Shown here: in pieces, positions 7,787 through 15,234 of the stretch
Layout of the letters: each line of letters starts with the position of its first letter
How positions within the stretch are numbered: position 1 is the stretch's first letter
Assembly: GCA_903915485.1 (NCBI GenBank)
Contig: CAIWTC010000547.1
Location: 1 to 19,581 of the forward strand
Length of the DNA: 19,581 bases
Direction of reading: 5' to 3'
DNA from: an uncultured Ignavibacteriales bacterium
GTDB taxonomy: Bacteria > Bacteroidota > Ignavibacteria > Ignavibacteriales > Ignavibacteriaceae
The notes under the pieces: model-generated
The model's input: only the letters and a program-made list of their open reading frames with translations
What the model was told of the DNA's origin: nothing
The model's database searches: none
Translations under genes and position numbers: made by a program

Positions 7787-8743
7787 TTAATCTTTAAATA
7801 TACTAAACCTTTTCCGATTTTCTATAACGGATTTTGCTTGTTTTATGTCTTTGTTTATCTGCGAAATCAGGTCGTCAACTGATGCGAATTTAAGCTCATT
7901 TCGCAGCTTTTCAATGATTTGAATTTTTAGCTCTTCCCCATAAATGTCCCGTGAAAAATTAAAGATGTGAACTTCATGAAAGACTACCTTGGAGTTATCA
8001 AATGTTGGCCGAAGTCCGCTATTTAGTACCCCGGCATATTCAACTCCATTTACTTCTGCAGTCACTGCATAAACACCTTTTGAAGGCAGCAGTTTTGAAT
8101 TGCTCTTTATCTCAAGGTTAGCAGTGGGGAAACCTAATTGTGTTCCTCTGGACACCCCATGAATAACTTTTCCCTGCATTGTGTAATTATGATTGAGTAA
8201 AATATTCCCTCGACTGACATCACCGGACTTTACAAGTTCCCTTATTCTTGAGCTGCTCACTTTTTCTTCATCTAAGACTACGGGTTGAATCTTAAAGCAT
8301 TCCAATTTATTAGCTGCGCAAAAACCGCGAATTGTCTCTTCACCGCCATCCCTGCCTTTGCCGAATCGATGGTCGAAACCAACCACAATTTCGTCAAAAC
8401 CAATTTTCTCATAAAGAACTTTAGTCAAGAATTCGTTAGAGTCCAGTTGAGCCATTTTTTCATCAAACTTTAGAACAACAAAACTATCCACTCCGAATTT
8501 CTCAAACAGAAACATCTTCTCTTCATAAGTTGTAAGTTCTTCAAAAACATAATTAGGATTCAGAACTTTTCTTGGGTGAGGTTCAAACGAAACAACTGTA
8601 ACATCTAAATTATTCTTAGATGCCCGCTCTTTCATAAACCTTATAATTTCCTGATGCCCAAGATGAACACCGTCAAATGAGCCTAAAGTGATTATCCGGT
8701 TTTTCTTTGGTGAGATATTATCGATGTTGTCAAAAACTATCAT
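7787..8743 (-). CDS. ribF: Bifunctional riboflavin kinase / FAD synthetase
   Basis: RibF phosphorylates riboflavin to FMN and adenylylates FMN to FAD. The N-terminal nucleotidyltransferase half shows G-S-F-D-G-V-H-L-G-H at 21-30, E-P-H-P at 54-57, G-F-D-H-R-F-G at 122-128 and S-S-S-R-I-R-E at 163-169. The C-terminal kinase half has G-F-P-T-A-N-L at 204-210, L-N-S-G-L-R-P-T-F at 240-248 and the expected catalytic glutamate E257 in H-E-V-H-I-F. Length (318) is normal. The ATG at 8743 has no obvious Shine-Dalgarno; it lies 15 bp after the truB stop. It is placed between truB and rpsO, as in many bacteria, so flavin cofactor supply is tied to the translation operon. Confidence 0.96.
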   Translation of the reverse strand: MIVFDNIDNISPKKNRIITLGSFDGVHLGHQEIIRFMKERASKNNLDVTVVSFEPHPRKVLNPNYVFEELTTYEEKMFLFEKFGVDSFVVLKFDEKMAQLDSNEFLTKVLYEKIGFDEIVVGFDHRFGKGRDGGEETIRGFCAANKLECFKIQPVVLDEEKVSSSRIRELVKSGDVSRGNILLNHNYTMQGKVIHGVSRGTQLGFPTANLEIKSNSKLLPSKGVYAVTAEVNGVEYAGVLNSGLRPTFDNSKVVFHEVHIFNFSRDIYGEELKIQIIEKLRNELKFASVDDLISQINKDIKQAKSVIENRKRFSIFKD

Positions 8744-8758
8744 GGCAGAAAACTAAAT

Positions 8759-9475
8759 TTAAGATACAGGTGAATCTATTGCTGGGAAATAAGATTTCGT
8801 TAACTCATCCGGTGTAAACGCATCATCAACCGAGTAATCTCCAATTTTGGTTCTTCTCAATTCCGTAAGATATGCACCGCATCCCAAAGCCTGTCCAAAG
8901 TCGTGAGCTATACTTCTTATATAGACACCCTTTGAACAATCAATTTTAAATTTAACAAATGGTAATGAGATTTCGGTGATTTCAAAATTATGGATAGTAA
9001 CGATTTTAGGAGCCCGTTCAACTACTTTTCCTTTTCGGGCCAACTTATAAAGTTTTTTTCCTTTATAGTTAACAGCTGAAAACATTGGAGGTACTTGAGA
9101 TATTTCACCGCTGAACTGATTTACAGTATCGTATATCATTTCATTTGTGACATGACTAAAATCTTTTTCTTCACTCACTTCAGATTCAGCATCCATGGAA
9201 GGCGTAGTTTTGCCAAGCATGAAAGACCCGGTGTACTGTTTGCCCTGGTCTTGATAAGTATAAATTTCTTTTGTTTTTTTTGCAGTGCAAACAATCAATA
9301 ACCCTGTGGCAAGCGGGTCTAATGTACCTGCATGTCCGGCTTTTTTTACTACAGAATTTTTTCGAAGGAAATAAATAACTTTGAACGAAGACCACAATAG
9401 CGGTTTATCAATTAGTATTGCATCCCCTACTGTAGAAAAAAGATCTTCAAATTTTGGATTAGATTTGCTTATCAT
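8759..9475 (-). CDS. truB: tRNA pseudouridine(55) synthase TruB
   Basis: TruB makes pseudouridine 55 in the T-loop of tRNAs. The motif G-H-A-G-T-L-D-P-L-A-T-G-L-L at 47-60 holds the catalytic aspartate D53. The N-terminal I-L-I-D-K-P and W-S-S-F-K-V, G-x-x-Y (Y79 region) and S-x-G-V-Y-I-R-S-I-A-H-D motifs are also present. At 238 residues it is short and seems to lack a full PUA-like C-terminal domain, as is common in this bacterial group. The start codon overlaps the end of rbfA by 17 nt, which suggests translational coupling. Confidence 0.96.
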   Translation of the reverse strand: MISKSNPKFEDLFSTVGDAILIDKPLLWSSFKVIYFLRKNSVVKKAGHAGTLDPLATGLLIVCTAKKTKEIYTYQDQGKQYTGSFMLGKTTPSMDAESEVSEEKDFSHVTNEMIYDTVNQFSGEISQVPPMFSAVNYKGKKLYKLARKGKVVERAPKIVTIHNFEITEISLPFVKFKIDCSKGVYIRSIAHDFGQALGCGAYLTELRRTKIGDYSVDDAFTPDELTKSYFPAIDSPVS

Positions 9476-9809
9476 CCGAATGAATTTTTTTTAACAACTC
9501 GTCAATTTTTTCAACATAGTCAGCAGTATCATCAAGATAAAATTTAACTTCAGGAGTATATCTGATAGTCAATCTTTGGGCAAGTTCCGAGCGCACAAAA
9601 GGGGCTACTTCATTAAGTTTTGCAATGCTTGCAGCCCGTTTTTCCTTTTCGAAAATCGAAATATATACTTTAACAGATTTCAAATCAGGAGATGCTTTTA
9701 CTTTTGTAATAGTCAAGAACCCAAAAATTGGGTCCTGAAGTTTAAACAAAAGTATAGTGCTAAGTTCCTCTTTAATGAGGCTTTCAATTTTCTCAATTCT
9801 ATGTGACAT
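9459..9809 (-). CDS. rbfA: Ribosome-binding factor A
   Basis: RbfA is a small KH-type 30S maturation factor that binds near the 16S rRNA 5' helix and the decoding centre. The 116-residue sequence begins S-H-R-I-E-K-I-E-S-L-I-K-E-E-L-S, has the D-P family position followed by the beta-strand T-I-T-K-V-K-A-S-P-D-L-K-S-V-K-V-Y-I-S, and the R-S-E-L-A-Q-R-L-T-I-R-Y-T-P-E helix/strand. It starts with ATG 13 bp after the infB stop, and its last 17 nt overlap truB. The order infB-rbfA-truB is a classic conserved block. Confidence 0.95.
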   Translation of the reverse strand: MSHRIEKIESLIKEELSTILLFKLQDPIFGFLTITKVKASPDLKSVKVYISIFEKEKRAASIAKLNEVAPFVRSELAQRLTIRYTPEVKFYLDDTADYVEKIDELLKKIHSDDKQI

Positions 9810-9822
9810 TTATTACAATAAC

Positions 9823-12576
9823 CTATTCAAGCTTTTTCTTTGTTTCAATCATACGGTAAGATTCAATAATATCACCAACTTTAATATCGTTGAAGTTATT
9901 AATAGACATACCGCATTCATATCCTGCATCTACTTCACGAACATCATCTTTGAATCTCTTCAAGGATGAAAGTTCGCCTTCAAACACAACGATTCCGTCT
10001 CTAATCAAGCGTATTTTATTATTACGAATGATTTTACCTTCCTGAACATAACATCCTGCTACAGTGCCCACGCGAGGAACTTTGAATGTTTCTCTTACGG
10101 CAATTGTTGAAGTAACTTCTTCACTTATAATTGGTGAGAGCAATCCTTCAAGAGCAGTTTTAACTTCAGTGATTGCGTTGTAGATAATATTGTAAATACG
10201 GATATCAACTTTATTAGCTTCAGCAAGTTTTCTTGCGTTAAGATTAGGTCTTACATGGAATCCAATGATGATTGCATTAGATGCATCAGCCAAAAGCACA
10301 TCGCTTTCAGAAATTGCGCCTACGCCTCTATGGATTACTTTAACAATAACTTCTTCATTTGAAAGTTTCATGAACGCATCAGCTAATGCTTCTACTGAAC
10401 CATCCACATCACCTTTAACAATGATAGGAAGTTCTTTAACGCCGCCAATAGCGATTTGTCTTGAGATTTCATCAAGCGTCAAATGTTTAACCTGACGGTT
10501 ATCCTGCTCGCGTTTTAACTGTTGTCTCTTATTAGCTATATCACGGGCTTCGCGTTCTGATTTCATTACGATAAACACATCGCCCGCCTGTGGAGCGCCC
10601 TCAAAACCAAGTACTGATACAGGTGTAGAAGGAGTTGCTTCGGCAACTTTATTGTTGCGTTCGTCAAACATTGCACGGACTCTACCAAAATAAACTCCGG
10701 CAATAAATGGGTCTCCGACTCTAAGCACACCTTTTTGAACCAGGATAGTAGCGGTAATTCCACGGCCTTTATCTAACTCTGCCTCAATTACAACTCCTCG
10801 TGCTTCACGATTAGGGTTTGCTTTTAAGTCAAGCATTTCTGCTTCAAGAAGAATTTTTTCAAGCAGTATATCAACATTCTTTCCGGTCTTTGCAGAAAGT
10901 TCTACACATTGATATTTACCGCCCCAGTCTTCGACTAAAATATTTCTATCGCCTAATTGCTGTTTAATTCTCTGAACATTTGCTTCAGGTCTGTCAATTT
11001 TGTTAATCGCAACAATGATTGGTACGCTTGCTGCCTGAGCATGGTTAATTGCTTCAATTGTCTGAGGCATCACTGCATCATCAGCAGCAACAACGAGAAC
11101 AACTATATCCGTTACCTGAGCACCTCTTGCACGCATAGCAGTAAATGCTTCGTGACCCGGTGTATCAAGGAACGCAATATCTTTTCCGTTTGGAAGAGTA
11201 ACTTTATACGCACCGATATGCTGAGTTATTCCGCCCGACTCACCCGCAACTACAGTTGCAGTACGGATAAAATCCAACAAAGATGTTTTACCATGATCAA
11301 CATGTCCCATGATTGTTACAACAGGTGACCGTTGCTTCAAACTTTCAACCGGATCCGGCGCATCTTCAATTGCTTCAACAGAATATTCCTTTACAACTTC
11401 CATCTCGAAGCCGAATTCATCAGCAACAAGTGTAAGTGTTTCAATATCTAATCTCTGATTAATGGACACCATAAGTCCAAGACTAATACATTTAGAGATG
11501 ACATCTCCAACTTGTACATTCATCAGATTTGCTAATTCGCTAACTGCGATAAATTCTGTAACTTTTAATTTGTTTGACTCTAAGGCTTTAATTTCTTCCT
11601 GTCTTTGAGTCTCTTCTAGCCGTTCCTTCTTTTTCTTTTTACGCTCTTTTGCTCTGTTAGAAGTAGCAGCAACTTCATCCATTCCCAAAATGGTTACACG
11701 AATATTTTCATCGATATCCTTTTGGTCAATCTCAGGTTTCTTTGTTTTAGCTTTTTTCTTAATGAGCAATAGTTCTTCAGCGCTTAGAACATCAGGCTTT
11801 TTCTTAATTTTTGTTTTTTTCTTTTTCTTCTTCTTTTTGTCTGCTTCAGATTCAACTGTTTCGAGTGGTTTTCTTGCGGCAACATCAGGAGATTCTGCTG
11901 AGGTGCCGGGTCTCTGCTCTTTGTTGACCTTAGGTTTTCTGTCGTTTATATTCCCAAGAATCTTTAAACCCATTTGCTTTCTTTGAGGTTCAGCAGGAAC
12001 TTCTTTTTGAACAGCCTTTTCAGCAACTTCAGAAACAATCGGAGCTTCAACTTCTTCAACAACATCTATAACTGCTGACTCTATGGTAGTTTCAACAACT
12101 TCTGATTGAGTCGCTACTTGACTTTCTGCAGATGGTGTTTCCGAATCAATCGCTTCAGCAACTTGTTCGCCTGATGTAGAGACAACCTCTTCAACCGCTT
12201 GTATATCGCTTTCAGGCGCAGCTTCAATGTTTTCAGCGACAGGGACTTCTGCAGCTTGAGGCTCATCTGTCGAAGAACCTTTTTTAGATTTTAGCTTTTT
12301 ATCATCTTTAGAAGATTTATCATCCTTAGGCGCGCGTGAAGTGCTTACAATAGCCTTATATTCTTCGACTTTTGTTTGATGCTTCTTCGCAGTCTCCATC
12401 TGTTTTTTGTAGTGAACTTCAATATCCACCATCATTTCAGGAGTAACAATAGAATTAAAAGTTTTAACTGTATCGTAGCCCTTCTTTGAAAGATAGGCAA
12501 TGATATCATCGCTCGAAACATTTATCGAGGTTGCAACCATCGACACTCGTAATTTTTTTTCTTTAGGTTCAGACAT
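9823..12576 (-). CDS. infB: Translation initiation factor IF-2
   Basis: IF2 is the GTPase that places initiator tRNA on the ribosome and promotes subunit joining. The 917 residues comprise a first IF2N domain (about 8-58), a long low-complexity region rich in Ala/Glu/Val (105-195) and then Lys (247-260, 312-317), a second IF2N-like domain (about 338-395), and the G domain: G1 G-H-V-D-H-G-K-T at 424-431, G2 G-G-I-T-Q-H-I-G at 448-455, G3 D-T-P-G-H at 471-475, G4 N-K-I-D at 525-528 and G5 S-A-K-T-G at 561-565. The EF-Tu-like domain 2, domain 3 and the fMet-tRNA-binding C-terminal domain follow. The Lys tract is encoded by A-rich sequence including a run of seven A. It follows nusA by 20 bp, with no ylxR or ylxQ gene in between. 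Confidence 0.97.
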   Translation of the reverse strand: MSEPKEKKLRVSMVATSINVSSDDIIAYLSKKGYDTVKTFNSIVTPEMMVDIEVHYKKQMETAKKHQTKVEEYKAIVSTSRAPKDDKSSKDDKKLKSKKGSSTDEPQAAEVPVAENIEAAPESDIQAVEEVVSTSGEQVAEAIDSETPSAESQVATQSEVVETTIESAVIDVVEEVEAPIVSEVAEKAVQKEVPAEPQRKQMGLKILGNINDRKPKVNKEQRPGTSAESPDVAARKPLETVESEADKKKKKKKKTKIKKKPDVLSAEELLLIKKKAKTKKPEIDQKDIDENIRVTILGMDEVAATSNRAKERKKKKKERLEETQRQEEIKALESNKLKVTEFIAVSELANLMNVQVGDVISKCISLGLMVSINQRLDIETLTLVADEFGFEMEVVKEYSVEAIEDAPDPVESLKQRSPVVTIMGHVDHGKTSLLDFIRTATVVAGESGGITQHIGAYKVTLPNGKDIAFLDTPGHEAFTAMRARGAQVTDIVVLVVAADDAVMPQTIEAINHAQAASVPIIVAINKIDRPEANVQRIKQQLGDRNILVEDWGGKYQCVELSAKTGKNVDILLEKILLEAEMLDLKANPNREARGVVIEAELDKGRGITATILVQKGVLRVGDPFIAGVYFGRVRAMFDERNNKVAEATPSTPVSVLGFEGAPQAGDVFIVMKSEREARDIANKRQQLKREQDNRQVKHLTLDEISRQIAIGGVKELPIIVKGDVDGSVEALADAFMKLSNEEVIVKVIHRGVGAISESDVLLADASNAIIIGFHVRPNLNARKLAEANKVDIRIYNIIYNAITEVKTALEGLLSPIISEEVTSTIAVRETFKVPRVGTVAGCYVQEGKIIRNNKIRLIRDGIVVFEGELSSLKRFKDDVREVDAGYECGMSINNFNDIKVGDIIESYRMIETKKKLE

Positions 12577-12596
12577 ATTTATATTTTCTTAAAGCC

Positions 12597-13841
12597 TTAT
12601 TCTTCTTCTAATTCAGATTGAATCAATGTAAGAACTCTGTCGATTTCTTCGGCTGAGAATCCTTCAATTTCACTTAATTTTTCTTTACCGGCACGCAAAA
12701 CGTCGAGTGCCGTATCGAACCTGCTGTTGATAAGCAAATTATATGTTTCATCACCAAGTTCACTTCTAAGGTCAATCAACTCAATATCGTCTTCATACTC
12801 TTCAACTGTTTTACCCTCACGGATAAATTCAATTTCATATCCCGTAAGTTTTGAAGCTAATGAAATATTGACTCCGCCTCTACCAACAATCAAAGCTGCC
12901 TGATCGTTATCTGCATGAACTGTTGCTTTTTTGTTTTCAACATCCACTTCTACTTTTTTAATTTTGCCAGGGAGTAATGCTCTCTGGACATAAACCTTAG
13001 GATCATCGGAGTATTGAACTACATCAATGTTTTCATTATTTAGTTCACGGACGATTGCAGTTACTCTCACGCCCTTCATTCCGATACATGCACCAACAGG
13101 GTCAACTCTTTTATCCTGTGATGAAACAGAAATTTTTGCTCTGTCTCCTGGTCGTCTTGTTATTCCTCTGATTTCAATTATTCCGTCATAAATTTCAGGA
13201 ACTTCAATTTCAAATAACTTTCTAAGGAATATATCTGATGCGCGGGAAATAATAATTTCAGGCCCTTTGTTTCCTTTGACAACCTCTTTTACGATTGCTC
13301 TCAAGGTGTCGCCTTTTTTTGGCTTCTCAGAAGGAATTTGCTCTTCACGAGGTAAAATCAGCTGATTTTTATTGTGGTTAACAAGAATACTTGTTTTATT
13401 AATCTGATACACATCTCCGATTACTATCTCGCCAACAAGGTGATGATAATCTTTGAATATAATTTCTTTCTCCAGTTCGCGGATTCTTTGGTTAAGATTC
13501 TGCTTTGCAAAAACTACTGCTCTTCTGCCAAATGAACTTAGTTTCAATCTTTCAACATAATCATCGCCTACTTCAAGCTCATCAGTATTTCCTAAGATTT
13601 CAACTTGTTCTAAACTGATTTGAGTAACTGGATCTGTGACCTCTTCAACTATTTCACGAGACATGAAAATTTCAATTTCACCTTTGTCTGTATTGAAAAC
13701 GATCTTATGTTTAGCTTCTTCGCCAAATTGCTTCTTAACTAAAATACCAAATATTTCTTCAATAATTCCTGAGAGGTGATCCTTATCAATACCTTTCTCA
13801 CGCACCATTTGTGCAAACGATTCAACTAATTCACTACTCAT
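12597..13841 (-). CDS. nusA: Transcription termination/antitermination protein NusA
   Basis: NusA binds RNA polymerase and nascent RNA and modulates pausing, termination and antitermination. The 414 residues show an N-terminal polymerase-binding domain (about 1-125), an S1 domain (about 132-200), KH1 (about 230-295, with D-P-V-G-A-C-I-G-M-K-G at 247-257) and KH2 (about 300-345, with I-V-G-R-G-G at 318-323). A short acidic helix-hairpin-helix-like tail follows at about 360-414. The two large AR repeats of E. coli NusA are absent. A strong Shine-Dalgarno (GGAG, 7-nt spacer, 13849-13852) sits in the 12-bp gap after rimP and supports the ATG. The operon leader contains a terminator-like hairpin that NusA could act on (see 14345-14372). 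Confidence 0.97.
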   Translation of the reverse strand: MSSELVESFAQMVREKGIDKDHLSGIIEEIFGILVKKQFGEEAKHKIVFNTDKGEIEIFMSREIVEEVTDPVTQISLEQVEILGNTDELEVGDDYVERLKLSSFGRRAVVFAKQNLNQRIRELEKEIIFKDYHHLVGEIVIGDVYQINKTSILVNHNKNQLILPREEQIPSEKPKKGDTLRAIVKEVVKGNKGPEIIISRASDIFLRKLFEIEVPEIYDGIIEIRGITRRPGDRAKISVSSQDKRVDPVGACIGMKGVRVTAIVRELNNENIDVVQYSDDPKVYVQRALLPGKIKKVEVDVENKKATVHADNDQAALIVGRGGVNISLASKLTGYEIEFIREGKTVEEYEDDIELIDLRSELGDETYNLLINSRFDTALDVLRAGKEKLSEIEGFSAEEIDRVLTLIQSELEEE

Positions 13842-13853
13842 AATAATTCTCCA

Positions 13854-14309
13854 TTATGAAAATTTCAATAAAACTTTTGATGAAATGATTGAAGAAAAGG
13901 CAATTACTTTCTTTTCTTCGTTTACTTTTTTAAAAACTAAATTTTCTTCTTCTATTCCGGATAAAACCAGTTCTTCTTTTTGTTCACAATTGTTCTCATC
14001 CTTGTAGACTAATTCAAGTTTGCGATTTATATGCTTGAAGTATTGGTCAAGATACTTTAATTCGCGTTCTGTTCCGGGAGAGGATACATCAAGCCTGAAA
14101 TTTGTTATGCCGATATCCGTTTCTTCCATCTCTGCAGAGATTAATCTGCTAAGAGCGGCACAGTCGTCAATTGTCAAAACACCTTTTTTATCGACATATA
14201 ATTCGATTACAGATTGGGGATGCTGACTTACGAAAAGTAAATCAATAAACATAAACCCGTTCTGTTTAGAATGGTTCTCGCAAATGCTTGTTATTAACTC
14301 TTTATTCAA
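13854..14309 (-). CDS. rimP: Ribosome maturation factor RimP
   Basis: RimP helps late assembly of the 30S head and central pseudoknot. The 151-residue protein has the N-terminal fold with the L-Y-V-D region, D-D-C-A-x-L-S-R at 48-55, and the family signature V-S-S-P-G-x-x-R at about 74-81, then a C-terminal Sm-like barrel. The start appears to be TTG at 14309: the codon directly upstream is the stop TAG, and the next in-frame ATG is about 19 codons in, inside the conserved fold. There is no clear Shine-Dalgarno, so initiation is likely weak. It is the first gene of the rimP-nusA-infB-rbfA-truB-ribF-rpsO-pnp series and sits next to nusA, its usual neighbour. Confidence 0.92.
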   Translation of the reverse strand: MNKELITSICENHSKQNGFMFIDLLFVSQHPQSVIELYVDKKGVLTIDDCAALSRLISAEMEETDIGITNFRLDVSSPGTERELKYLDQYFKHINRKLELVYKDENNCEQKEELVLSGIEEENLVFKKVNEEKKVIAFSSIISSKVLLKFS

Positions 14310-14344
14310 CTATAAACTTCGAATTTAATTTGAGAATAATCCAT

Positions 14345-14372
14345 ATAAATAAAAATCGCCCTTAGAAGGGCG
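14345..14372 (-). terminator. Intrinsic terminator-like hairpin in the rimP-nusA operon leader
   Basis: Read on the minus strand, CGCCCT-TCTA-AGGGCG forms a GC-rich 6-bp stem with a tetraloop, followed at once by A-TTTTT-A-TTT (14356-14347). This is the shape of an intrinsic terminator with an interrupted U-tract. It ends about 36 nt before the rimP start. The plus strand has no U-run after the stem, so it works in one direction only. It could terminate leader transcripts (attenuation) or stop transcripts arriving from apt through antisense rsmI. Confidence 0.7.
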
Positions 14373-14418
14373 GAAGAAGTATCCAAAAATAATACAAATT
14401 TGGGCGATTTCCAAATTT
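14353..14418 (-). promoter_or_regulatory. Possible antiterminator and upstream hairpin of an attenuator
   Basis: The minus-strand segment AAATCGCCC (14410-14402) is fully complementary over 9 nt to GGGCGATTT (14361-14353), which is the 3' arm of the terminator plus part of its U-tract. Pairing these would block the terminator. The upstream segment is itself embedded in a second hairpin: AAATTTGG (14418-14411), loop AAATCGC (14410-14404), CCAAATTT (14403-14396), an 8-bp stem whose loop and 3' arm contain the antiterminator strand. Three mutually exclusive structures are therefore possible. The structures are seen; regulation is inferred. Confidence 0.5.
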
Positions 14419-14454
14419 ATTCGAATCTAAATTGCTTCTGCCATTTGGATATTT

Positions 14455-14482
14455 TTCATAAAGTCTTAAATTAGAGATTCAA
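14455..14482 (-). promoter_or_regulatory. Weak candidate sigma70-type promoter for rimP operon
   Basis: On the minus strand TTGAAT (14482-14477) and TATGAA (14460-14455) are separated by 16 nt and each match the -35 and -10 consensus at four of six positions. A start near 14448 would give a leader of about 139 nt that contains the whole attenuator-like region. The area is AT-rich, so chance matches are expected. Confidence 0.25.
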
Positions 14483-14509
14483 TAATAATTTATTAACAAA
14501 CTACTTGCA

Positions 14510-14555
14510 CAGACGGGACTGTTAAGATTTTAAGAGTTTTTACAGTCCCTGTCTG
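14510..14555. repeat. Long imperfect inverted repeat just upstream of rsmI
   Basis: CAGACGGGACTGT (14510-14522) pairs with ACAGTCCCTGTCTG (14542-14555): 13 base pairs with a single bulged base and a 19-nt AT-rich loop. It ends 8 bp before the rsmI ATG. Directly adjoining is a 10-bp palindrome TGATTAATCA (14554-14563). Neither strand has a U-run after the stem, so a terminator is unlikely. It may be an operator, an mRNA hairpin next to the rsmI start, or one copy of a dispersed genomic repeat. Confidence 0.6.
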
Positions 14556-14563
14556 ATTAATCA

Positions 14564-15232
14564 ATGCTATATGTAATCAGTACTCCTATCGGAAATATGA
14601 AAGATATCACCCTCAGGGCACTTGAAGTGCTCAGGGAAGTCGATATTATTTTCTGCGAAGACACACGGGTTACATCAAACTTATTGAAACATTACGAGAT
14701 TTCGAAAGAATTATCGTCAATAAACTCGAGAAATGAGTCTTTTAAGGCTCAAAAAGTAGTTGATATCTTATTAAGCGGGAGAACAGCCGCATTAGTCTCA
14801 GATGCAGGAACCCCAACAATTTCCGACCCTGGAATCAGGCTTGTTTCAGAAGTGATTAAAAATGGGATAACAGTTGTGCCAATTCCGGGCGTATCTGCCC
14901 CGATTACTGCGCTCAGCGTGGCAGGTTTACCCACGGACGGTTACATTTTTGAAGGCTTCATCCCTCAAAAAAAAGGCCGTCAGACATTCCTCAAATCATT
15001 ATTGGAAAATGAGAAGACCGTAATTTTCTTTGAATCCTCTCATCGTATTGAAAAGCTAATTCGTGAATTAAATACATACATTCCCGATAGAAAAATGGCA
15101 ATTGGTCGGGAGTTAACGAAATTCCATGAAGAAATCATTCGCGGAACTGTCAGCGAAATCGCCGCTCTGCCAAATGGCGTTACACTCAAAGGAGAATTTG
15201 TAGTTCTAATTGCACCGCATTGGTGGAAATAA
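14564..15232 (+). CDS. rsmI: 16S rRNA (cytidine(1402)-2'-O)-methyltransferase RsmI
   Basis: RsmI uses S-adenosylmethionine to methylate the ribose of C1402 in the 30S P site. The 222 residues contain S-T-P-I-G-N at 6-11, C-E-D-T-R at 31-35, L-V-S-D-A-G-T-P-x-I-S-D-P-G at 77-90, P-I-P-G-V-S-A at 106-112, and G-L-P-T-D-G-Y-x-F-E-G-F-x-P at 121-134, typical of the tetrapyrrole-methylase fold. It is shorter than the E. coli protein (about 286) and lacks its C-terminal extension, as do relatives in the Bacteroidota group. It is the only plus-strand gene here. It starts divergently from rimP without an obvious Shine-Dalgarno and ends 2 bp from the convergent apt stop, so the two mRNAs must overlap at their 3' ends. 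Confidence 0.96.
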   Translation: MLYVISTPIGNMKDITLRALEVLREVDIIFCEDTRVTSNLLKHYEISKELSSINSRNESFKAQKVVDILLSGRTAALVSDAGTPTISDPGIRLVSEVIKNGITVVPIPGVSAPITALSVAGLPTDGYIFEGFIPQKKGRQTFLKSLLENEKTVIFFESSHRIEKLIRELNTYIPDRKMAIGRELTKFHEEIIRGTVSEIAALPNGVTLKGEFVVLIAPHWWK

Positions 15233-15234
15233 AC

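Noticed and set aside
7451..9810. Several open frames of 60-80 codons on the plus strand opposite pnp, ribF, truB, rbfA and infB
   Set aside because: They are antisense shadows of well-recognised minus-strand genes, with no plausible start signal and unusual Cys/Phe-rich composition.
14375..14443. tRNA-like fold on the plus strand: a 7-bp outer stem (AGAAGTA with TGCTTCT), an inner 5-bp arm with a 7-nt loop containing GAT, an arm with TTCGAATC in its loop, and an encoded GCCA end.
   Set aside because: It is only 66 nt long before CCA, has no D-arm and no variable loop, lacks the universal T33, and its T-like stem is all A-T with an 8-nt loop; the consensus G53-C61 pair is missing. In this AT-rich spacer full of inverted repeats it is best seen as chance or, at most, a decayed tRNA.
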